The notes under the pieces are model-generated. The model saw only the letters and a list, made by a program, of their open reading frames with translations, was not told the DNA's origin and searched no databases. From assembly GCA_937891565.1 (NCBI GenBank), contig CALAHA010000188.1, positions 1-12,504 on the forward strand: a DNA stretch of 12,504 nucleotides, written 5' to 3'. The DNA is from an uncultured Ilumatobacter sp. (GTDB taxonomy: Bacteria > Actinomycetota > Acidimicrobiia > Acidimicrobiales > Ilumatobacteraceae). Below are positions 7,466 through 12,504 of the stretch, piece by piece. A program made the position numbers and the translations under genes. The number at the start of each line of letters is the position of its first letter. Within the stretch, counting starts at the first letter, position 1.

Positions 7466-8398
7466 ATGAACACACCATCGTTGGTCACCACCAACATCGA
7501 CGTCGCGATCCGCAAGCTCCGCGCTGGCGGCGTGGTCGCAGTGCCCACCGAAACTGTGTATGGGCTTGCGGCAGATGCCTCAAACCCCGCCGCAGTCGCA
7601 CGTATCTTTGCGCTGAAAGGTCGGCCCATCGGCCACCCCCTCATTGTCCACATCGCCGACGCAGATCAACTCGATGTGTGGTCGTCAGACCCAAGCAACA
7701 TTGCACGCCAGCTGGCTACCAATGGATGGCCCGGCCCGCTCACGTTGATCGTGCCGCGATCTGAGCGAGTGCACGATGCGATCACCGGCGGCCGAACGAC
7801 TGTGGGCTTGCGAGTCCCGGCACATCCCATGACGCTCGACCTGCTCCGAACGAGCGGGTTGGCCATCGCCGCGCCGTCGGCCAACCGGTTCGGCGCTGTC
7901 AGTCCGACCACGGCACAGCATGTCCTTGACGACTTGGGTGGCCTACTTGATCCTGTAACCGACGCCATCGTCGATGGAGGTCCGTGCACGGTCGGGCTCG
8001 AAAGCACGATCATCGACACCACCGTCGATCCACCGCAACTCTTGCGAGCCGGTGCGATCACCGCCGACGATGTCGCTGCGCTCGTCAGCGACCTCGCTCA
8101 GGCGGCCGGGCCGTCGCGGGCCAGCGGGATGCTCGAATCGCACTATGCACCGCAATGCGCGGTCCGCCTGGTCGACAGCGCCGACGATGCTTGGGCGCTT
8201 CGCGCTGGAACGCCGGGCGCCGAGATCTTGGAGTTCAGCAATGACCTCGCGGAAGCGGCTCGATCGCTCTACTCAGAACTGCGCGCAGCAGACACTCGTG
8301 GGGTCAAGATATTGATCGTCGTACTCCCACCAGCAACGGGGCTTGGCCACGCGCTTCGCGACCGGCTAACGAAGGCCGCCGCTCCCCGCCCGCAGTGA
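7466..8398 (+). CDS. tsaC: L-threonylcarbamoyladenylate synthase (Sua5/TsaC type)
   Basis: Makes threonylcarbamoyl-AMP from threonine, bicarbonate and ATP, the first step of the t6A37 modification of ANN-decoding tRNAs. The 310-residue length indicates the two-domain Sua5 form, not the short TsaC form. Seen: PTETVYGLA (27-35), KGRP (K51, R53) and SAN (138-140), the K-x-R/S-x-N nucleotide-binding residues of the family; LESTIID at 179-185; and the linker SRASGMLESHYAPQ at about 217-230, which in Sua5 precedes a C-terminal Rossmann-like domain and closes the active site. The protein ends with GLGHALRDRL as expected. Start ATG 7466 follows the hydrolase stop by 13 bases; an in-frame ATG inside the hydrolase is possible but would add an atypical leader. 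The gene is convergent with the J-domain gene, four bases apart. Confidence 0.95.
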   Translation: MNTPSLVTTNIDVAIRKLRAGGVVAVPTETVYGLAADASNPAAVARIFALKGRPIGHPLIVHIADADQLDVWSSDPSNIARQLATNGWPGPLTLIVPRSERVHDAITGGRTTVGLRVPAHPMTLDLLRTSGLAIAAPSANRFGAVSPTTAQHVLDDLGGLLDPVTDAIVDGGPCTVGLESTIIDTTVDPPQLLRAGAITADDVAALVSDLAQAAGPSRASGMLESHYAPQCAVRLVDSADDAWALRAGTPGAEILEFSNDLAEAARSLYSELRAADTRGVKILIVVLPPATGLGHALRDRLTKAAAPRPQ

Positions 8399-8402
8399 TG
8401 CG

Positions 8403-8963
8403 CTACGGCCAGTCGTAGTGGTTGAGGTGGGCAACCCAGAGGTCACGAACCACGATGATCGAAGGCGTCGGCTGGTCGTCGTAGCTCCCCAACCCGATGC
8501 TCACGGTCGAGGCGCCCGCATCAGGCACCAACTCCAAGCGGCACCAACATGGATACTCGATGCCATTTTGGGCGTGAATCAAAACATCCAGTCGGTACGG
8601 CGGTTCGTCCTCGATAACTTCGCCGATCCATGACGTGACGACGAGCAGCGCTTCAAACGTCTCGACCGGCAGTGCCTCAACAGTGAACGACGGAACATCG
8701 CGCGTCATCCCAACATCGTCAGGTTGCTCAGCCGAGTTCGTTGCAGCGTTGGATTGAGACAGTGGGGGCTCAGCGGATACATGCTCAGGCGGATCAGCAA
8801 GAATCCGGAGTGCTGCCCCAGCTGCGACGTTGATCACCCGCATCAGGTCGGGATCTCCTCCTGCATCAGGATGATGTTCCTTGGCGAGGTCACGTCGGGC
8901 TTGACGAACCTCCGCCGCAGAAGCGTTCGTGTTGAGGCCAAGCTGCCGGAACGGATCATCCAT
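8403..8963 (-). CDS. J-domain-containing protein with unclassified C-terminal region
   Basis: A 186-residue protein. Residues 1-55 form a J-domain: DDPFRQLGLNTNASAAEVRQ, then the diagnostic HPD tripeptide at 31-33 within EHHPDAGGD. J-domains stimulate ATP hydrolysis by DnaK-type chaperones. There is no G/F-rich region or zinc-finger repeat, so it is not a standard DnaJ. A low-complexity S/N/A/E-rich linker (about 60-88) leads to a C-terminal half (about 90-186) that I cannot assign; it has a hydrophobic VETFEALLVVTSWIGEVIE segment, a cysteine pair at YPCWC (139, 141) and a final VRDLWVAHLNHY. Start ATG 8961-8963 overlaps the xylulokinase stop by eight bases; the frame extends upstream inside that gene, but the J-domain begins at this ATG. 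No dnaK or grpE is nearby, so its partner is unknown. Confidence 0.85.
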   Translation of the reverse strand: MDDPFRQLGLNTNASAAEVRQARRDLAKEHHPDAGGDPDLMRVINVAAGAALRILADPPEHVSAEPPLSQSNAATNSAEQPDDVGMTRDVPSFTVEALPVETFEALLVVTSWIGEVIEDEPPYRLDVLIHAQNGIEYPCWCRLELVPDAGASTVSIGLGSYDDQPTPSIIVVRDLWVAHLNHYDWP

Positions 8964-10386
8964 CGGACGGCGTTCTGTCACGCAGAACTGCGTAGCGGGC
9001 ACGCGTTGTCGTGTCGGGTGCAATGGCCGGATCGATCTCGGCCCCGGCACCGAGACCCCACCGATCTTGGATGACCGAATGCGGGACCTGTTCGAGAATC
9101 GCGCAAGCCTGAACAGCAGCACCGGTCGCGACTGCTTCATCAGCCGAACTCAGCACGACCGGTGCATCGATCAGCGATGCGACGATCTGCTGCATTGCAT
9201 GCGACCGCGCGCCCCCGCCGGTGAGCATCACGCGCCCATCAAGAACGGTCAGCGCTCGGAGCGCGTCGAGTCCGTCGAGCAATCCGCAAGCCACGCCGTC
9301 GACCGCGGCGCGAGCAAACTGTTCACGAGTGATATCGCTGCGGAGGCCCCCGATGACACCGCGTGCGTTCGGACGGTTGGGCGTTCTTTCGCCATCGAAG
9401 TACGGCAGCAGTGTCGGGCCCTCGGGCGATGCTGCCAGCGCAAGACGATCGAACTCAATGTGATCGGTGCCGAGGAGCCGCGCCACAGCGTCGAGGACCT
9501 TTGCAGCATTGGAGGTGCAGACAAGCGGAAGGAAACGGCCGGTGGCATCGGCAAACCCCGCAACGGCTCCGCTCGGGTCGGATGTCGAGGTGTTCGACAC
9601 GGCGTAGACGGTTCCCGACGTGCCAATCGAGATCACGGCATCGCCCGGTCGAAGGCCGACGCCGAGCGCGCCGGCCATGTTGTCGCCAGTACCCGGAGCG
9701 ACCACCGCTCCTGTGGCGATCGACGCAGACGTGCTGTGGCCTGCGTGGTCCATTGGACCAAGCACACGGGGCAGCATCGACTCCCACTCGCGGGTGTCAT
9801 CGACGAGATCGAGAAAGTCAATCCGATACTTGTCTTCGGCTGGCGACCAGTAACCGGTGCCGGATGCATCACCACGGTCAGTCGTGCTTCCTGCCGTCAA
9901 CTGACCGGTGAGTCGGTTGGTGATGTAGTCGTGCGGCAGCATCACGTGGCGCACCCTCGGCCACACGTCGGCGTGAGTCCGTGCGAGCCATGCGAGTTTT
10001 GTGACAGTGAACGCGGCGACTGGCACGCTGCCGATCGCTGCGGCCCAATCGGCGGGCGAGACGAGGCCTGTCAGCCGATCCGCATCGCCTGCCGACTCGG
10101 TGTCGTTCCAGAGCTTGGCAGGGTGCACTGCCACTCCGTCTGCGTCGAGCACCACCATGGCGTGTTGCTGACCGGCCACGCTGATAGCTGCGACGTTCGG
10201 CGACCCAGCCTGCGCCCACGCAAGTTCGAATGCTGACCACCATGATGCCGGGTCCTGCTCGCTGCATGGGGCGATGACCGCCGGGTGTGGTGCTGCTGCC
10301 GATGCAACGACTGCACCGGTTTCCTGGTCGCGGATTTCAACCTTGGTGGATTGGGTCGAGGAGTCGACTCCAGCAATCAGTGCCAT
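8956..10386 (-). CDS. xylB: xylulokinase (FGGY carbohydrate kinase family)
   Basis: Phosphorylates a sugar, most likely D-xylulose to xylulose 5-phosphate, feeding the pentose phosphate pathway. The 476 residues are close to the usual 480-500. Seen: IAGVDSSTQSTKVEI with the first-domain phosphate loop aspartate D8, SVAGQQHAMVVLD at 69-81, LWNDTES at about 92-98, LPHDYITNRLTG at 150-161, TTDRGDASGTGYW at about 168-180, PGTGDNMAGALG with catalytic base D235, SIGTSGTVYAVS at about 253-264, and MLTGGGARSH in the ATP-binding domain. The motif set fits xylulokinase better than glycerol or gluconate kinase, but no xylose isomerase or sugar transporter is adjacent, so the substrate is inferred. It lies nine bases after the nitroreductase stop and overlaps the J-domain gene. 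Confidence 0.9.
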   Translation of the reverse strand: MALIAGVDSSTQSTKVEIRDQETGAVVASAAAPHPAVIAPCSEQDPASWWSAFELAWAQAGSPNVAAISVAGQQHAMVVLDADGVAVHPAKLWNDTESAGDADRLTGLVSPADWAAAIGSVPVAAFTVTKLAWLARTHADVWPRVRHVMLPHDYITNRLTGQLTAGSTTDRGDASGTGYWSPAEDKYRIDFLDLVDDTREWESMLPRVLGPMDHAGHSTSASIATGAVVAPGTGDNMAGALGVGLRPGDAVISIGTSGTVYAVSNTSTSDPSGAVAGFADATGRFLPLVCTSNAAKVLDAVARLLGTDHIEFDRLALAASPEGPTLLPYFDGERTPNRPNARGVIGGLRSDITREQFARAAVDGVACGLLDGLDALRALTVLDGRVMLTGGGARSHAMQQIVASLIDAPVVLSSADEAVATGAAVQACAILEQVPHSVIQDRWGLGAGAEIDPAIAPDTTTRARYAVLRDRTPSDG

Positions 10387-10395
10387 ACCCGGAAT

Positions 10396-11037
10396 CTACG
10401 TGGTGATCCAGGTCGGTCGGTCACCCCATCGGCCATCGAAGACGACCTCGTCGAGCGGCTTGCGCTTGACGGGCCCGTGCCGCCCGGCGGGAACCCCGAG
10501 GGTGATGCACGCAGAAAGCGCGACCGTTGCCGGGACTTGCAACATCGCGCGAAGTTCGTCTTCAACGCCGAGGTGCCACATGGTCAGTGCGCCTCCGTAT
10601 CCCAGTGCTCGCGCTGCCAACAGCAGGTTCTGGCAGGCGGGGTACACCGATGCTCCTTCGTATGGGCTGACGTCGCGGTACCGCTCCAGACAGACGAGTA
10701 TGACGACCGGCGTTGCTTCGAAGTGGTCGACGTAGTGCTGCATCGAATCGGCAAACCGAGACGGCCGATACCCGTCGCCAGCCCGCTTAGTGGCCCAACC
10801 CGACCGGAAGGCCCTACCGAGCACTGCTTTTGCCGCCTCGGCATTCGCCCCATCGCGAAGAACGAGGAATCTAAAAGGCTGCCGGTTCGATCCAGACGGG
10901 GCACGCCCCGCATGCCACAGAATCTGCTCGAGGTCGCCGACCGGGACCGGATCGTCGGTGTATCGACGTATCGCGCGCGTCGTTGCTATTGCCTCGAGGA
11001 GACCGACATCACGGGGAGGCGTCGCGGACACAGACAC
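10396..11037 (-). CDS. nitroreductase family protein (FMN-dependent)
   Basis: A member of the nitroreductase/flavin reductase family: FMN-binding homodimers that use NAD(P)H to reduce nitro compounds, quinones or other substrates; the true substrate is unknown. From GTG 11037 it has 213 residues. Seen: LLEAIATTRAIRRYTDDPVP at about 13-32, whose arginines contact FMN phosphate in the family, then GRAPSGSNRQPFRFLVL at about 44-60 (the family's PS..N.QPW-like block), ASVYPACQNLLLAARALGYG, and a C-terminal ITLGVPAG. The start is uncertain. GTG at 11037 or 11031 gives the usual short lead-in; the frame continues open to an ATG at 11184, but that would overlap the divergent gene's start. The gene probably heads an operon with xylB and the J-domain gene. 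Confidence 0.85.
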   Translation of the reverse strand: MSVSATPPRDVGLLEAIATTRAIRRYTDDPVPVGDLEQILWHAGRAPSGSNRQPFRFLVLRDGANAEAAKAVLGRAFRSGWATKRAGDGYRPSRFADSMQHYVDHFEATPVVILVCLERYRDVSPYEGASVYPACQNLLLAARALGYGGALTMWHLGVEDELRAMLQVPATVALSACITLGVPAGRHGPVKRKPLDEVVFDGRWGDRPTWITT

Positions 11038-11090
11038 AACTTCGACATTAGCGTTCGCCAAGACACCCCGACGAGACGCGGTGTGGTCTA

Positions 11091-11096
11091 ACAATA
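11091..11096 (-). promoter_or_regulatory. possible -10 element for the nitroreductase operon
   Basis: On the minus strand TATTGT fits the TAnnnT pattern and lies about 54 bases upstream of the GTG at 11037, inside the only AT-rich patch of the divergent gap. No convincing -35 element accompanies it. Confidence 0.25.
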
Positions 11097-11104
11097 AACC
11101 GTAG

Positions 11105-11110
11105 TAGGGT
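11105..11110 (+). promoter_or_regulatory. possible -10 element for the substrate-binding protein
   Basis: TAGGGT fits TAnnnT, and transcription from it would begin at about 11117-11119, leaving a leader of roughly 54 bases that includes the 8-bp hairpin. No good -35 element is seen at 16-18 bases upstream, so the call is tentative. Confidence 0.25.
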
Positions 11111-11126
11111 CGGACCTGCCTAAAGA

Positions 11127-11147
11127 ACAGGCGCATCCCGCGCCTGT
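11127..11147 (+). promoter_or_regulatory. GC-rich hairpin in the 5' leader of the binding-protein gene
   Basis: ACAGGCGC (11127-11134) and GCGCCTGT (11140-11147) are perfect reverse complements around the five-base loop ATCCC. The hairpin ends eight to nine bases before the purine-rich ribosome-binding site and has no following T-run, so it is not an intrinsic terminator. Plausible roles are mRNA stabilisation, translational control, or, at DNA level, an operator palindrome between two divergent genes. Confidence 0.55.
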
Positions 11148-11153
11148 CCAAAC

Positions 11154-11161
11154 AGGGGGAG
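11154..11161 (+). promoter_or_regulatory. ribosome-binding site of the substrate-binding protein
   Basis: AGGGGGAG lies ten bases before the ATG at 11172 and is among the strongest Shine-Dalgarno-like sequences in the window, in keeping with a highly expressed lipoprotein. Its first bases could pair with CCTGT at 11143-11147. Confidence 0.65.
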
Positions 11162-11171
11162 AATAACCCAC

Positions 11172-12504
11172 ATGCAGAAATCACGCGTCACACGCGTCGG
11201 TTCGTTGCTCGTTGGTCTGACGCTCGTTGCCGCAGCTTGCGGTAGCGACGAGGCTGCGACAACAACCGAAGCACCCGCAGAGACAGAAGCACCCGCAGAG
11301 ACAGAAGCACCGGCCGCAACCGATGCTCCAGCCGAGATGGACGCTCCTGCCGACACCGAGGCTCCTGCCGAGACCGACGCACCCGCTGCTGGCTCCGACG
11401 GCATCCTCCGCCTCGGCGGCATCCTGCCCGAGACCGGCAACCTGGCGTTCCTCGGACCGCCGGAATTCGCTGGTGTTGAAGCTGCAATCGCCGACGTGAA
11501 CGCCGCTGGCGGCGTCCTCGGCAATGACATCGAATGGCTCCCGGGCGACTCCGGCGACAACGGTGAAGTGGCCAACGCCACGGTTGACCGTCTCCTCGCT
11601 GAAGACGTTGACGCTTTCATCGGTGCTGCAAGCTCCGGTGTGTCCCTGACCGTGATCGACAAGATCACGCAGGCTGGCAAGGTCCACTTCAGCCCGGCGA
11701 ACACCTCGCCAACCTTCACTGACTACGACGACAACGGTCTGTACTTCCGTACCGCTCCGTCCGACGTGGTCCAGGGTGCTGCACTTGCCGACATCATGAT
11801 CGCTGACGGCGCTGCCTCGGCAACGTTCCTCGTGCTCAACGATGCCTACGGCACCGGCTTGCTCGAGTACACCCAGGGCCCGTTTGAGGCTCAGGGTGGC
11901 GTGACTGACCTCGCCGAAATCTACGATCCGAAGGCTGAGAACTTCGACGACGTCGTCGGCAAGGCTGTCGACGCTGGCTCGGACGCCATCGTCATCATCG
12001 GCTTCGACGAGACCTCGAAGATCCTCACGGGTCTCATCGAGAACGGCGCTGGCCCGGCTGACAAGCTGATCTACGGCACCGACGGCAACATGGGCAACGC
12101 CCTCGCTTCGGCCTTCGACGACCCCACGGTCCTCGCTGGCATGCGTGGCACGCTCCCGGGCGTCGACGTCGACGGTCAGCTCGCTGAATTCCGCGACCTG
12201 CTCCTCGCTGTTGACCCTGAGTTGCAGGACTTCTCCTACGCCGCAGAGTCGTACGACACTGTCATCATCTTGGCGCTGGCAGCCACCGTTGCCGGTTCCG
12301 ACGACGGTGTTGCCGTAGGCGCAGCCATCAACGACGTCACCCGTGGCGGCGAAAAGTGCACGACCTACGCCGATTGCCTCGTCCTTGCCGAGGCCGGTAC
12401 CGACCTCGACTACGACGGTGTCTCCGGCCCGCTCGAGTTCCGTGACGAAGGTGAGCCCACACAGGCTTCCATCCTCATCCTGGAATTCGATGCGACCGGC
12501 ACCA
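11172..12504 (+). CDS. ABC transporter substrate-binding lipoprotein, branched-chain amino-acid (LivJ-like) type, partial
   Basis: An extracytoplasmic solute-binding protein that would deliver ligand to an ABC importer; its permease and ATPase genes would lie beyond the window. The 444 visible residues have no stop. Seen: a positively charged N-terminus, hydrophobic signal segment (about 9-22) and lipobox VAAAC with lipidated C23; a low-complexity, acidic (E/D)APAxT linker at about 33-74; then a type I periplasmic-binding fold starting LRLGGILPETGNLAFLG, with AGVEAAIADVNAAGGVLG, FIGAASSGVSL, and PANTSPTFTDYDDNGLYFRT. C396 and C402 (KCTTYADC) are placed like a disulfide near the C-terminus of this family. 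Ligand class (amino acids, urea, amides) cannot be fixed. Start ATG 11172 has a strong ribosome-binding site. Codons are strongly biased to GGC, GCT, GAC and AAG, suggesting high expression. Confidence 0.93.
   Translation, partial: MQKSRVTRVGSLLVGLTLVAAACGSDEAATTTEAPAETEAPAETEAPAATDAPAEMDAPADTEAPAETDAPAAGSDGILRLGGILPETGNLAFLGPPEFAGVEAAIADVNAAGGVLGNDIEWLPGDSGDNGEVANATVDRLLAEDVDAFIGAASSGVSLTVIDKITQAGKVHFSPANTSPTFTDYDDNGLYFRTAPSDVVQGAALADIMIADGAASATFLVLNDAYGTGLLEYTQGPFEAQGGVTDLAEIYDPKAENFDDVVGKAVDAGSDAIVIIGFDETSKILTGLIENGAGPADKLIYGTDGNMGNALASAFDDPTVLAGMRGTLPGVDVDGQLAEFRDLLLAVDPELQDFSYAAESYDTVIILALAATVAGSDDGVAVGAAINDVTRGGEKCTTYADCLVLAEAGTDLDYDGVSGPLEFRDEGEPTQASILILEFDATGT
11268..11393 (+). repeat. 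seven 18-bp tandem units coding a hexapeptide linker
   Basis: Seven consecutive 18-base units encode (E/D)APAxT-type hexapeptides in the binding protein. Units 1 and 2 (11268-11285 and 11286-11303) are identical; the others diverge mainly at wobble positions, and the last ends APAAG. The repeat forms a flexible acidic spacer between the lipid anchor and the ligand-binding domain. Confidence 0.85.

Noticed and set aside
8964..9140. 59-codon upstream extension of the J-domain frame.
   Set aside because: It lies within the xylulokinase C-terminus; the J-domain begins exactly at the ATG at 8963.
8929..10236. 435-codon open frame on the plus strand antisense to xylB.
   Set aside because: The opposite strand carries all FGGY kinase motifs; this frame has arginine- and cysteine-rich shadow composition and no domain.
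11127..11147. Hairpin as an intrinsic terminator.
   Set aside because: There is no U-run after the stem, and a ribosome-binding site and start codon follow directly.
11038..11184. N-terminal extension of the nitroreductase to ATG 11184.
   Set aside because: It would run through the divergent promoter region and overlap the start of the binding protein; the conserved domain begins about 12 residues after the GTG at 11037.
11120..11719. 199-codon minus-strand frame with striking Ala-Gly-Ala-Ser-Val repeats.
   Set aside because: The repeats are the antisense reading of the binding protein's 18-bp linker units; the lipoprotein frame has signal peptide, lipobox and domain support.

Overview
The window is a stretch of ordinary, densely packed chromosome from a moderately high-GC actinobacterium. 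A GuaB1-type IMPDH relative with paired CBS domains, the Sua5-type TsaC and a substrate-binding lipoprotein with an (E/D)APAxT linker make the Acidimicrobiia (Ilumatobacter-like) my best guess. That placement is inference from gene content and style. I see no rRNA, tRNA, CRISPR array, insertion sequence, prophage or defence module. No gene-free stretch exceeds about 135 bases.

Layout, left to right. (1) 1-1967, minus strand: pyruvate kinase (pyk) followed by an overlapping alpha/beta hydrolase that runs off the left edge. (2) 1987-3872, plus strand: a histidine phosphatase and an M18 aminopeptidase, two bases apart. The phosphatase start lies only 19 bases from the divergent pyk start. (3) 3909-6653, minus strand: guaB1, cmk and plsC, overlapping by 4 and 14 bases, so they read as one translationally coupled nucleotide/phospholipid operon. 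A short inverted repeat sits between the convergent aminopeptidase and plsC. (4) 6730-8398, plus strand: an alpha/beta hydrolase, probably leaderless, then threonylcarbamoyl-AMP synthase (Sua5/TsaC). (5) 8403-11037, minus strand: a nitroreductase, a xylulokinase-type FGGY kinase and a J-domain protein, tightly spaced or overlapping. (6) 11172-12504, plus strand: a branched-chain amino-acid-type substrate-binding lipoprotein, cut by the right edge. Its leader carries a perfect 8-bp hairpin and competing CCTG/CAGG segments next to the ribosome-binding site.

Most genes are housekeeping: glycolysis, purine and pyrimidine nucleotide handling, phospholipid acylation, tRNA t6A modification, peptide turnover and sugar phosphorylation. 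The transport system starting at the right edge is the only obviously uptake-related part. I did not find a convincing new system. The best leads are the structured leader of the binding protein, the unclassified C-terminal half of the J-domain protein coupled to xylulokinase, and the GuaB1-type enzyme heading the cmk-plsC operon.
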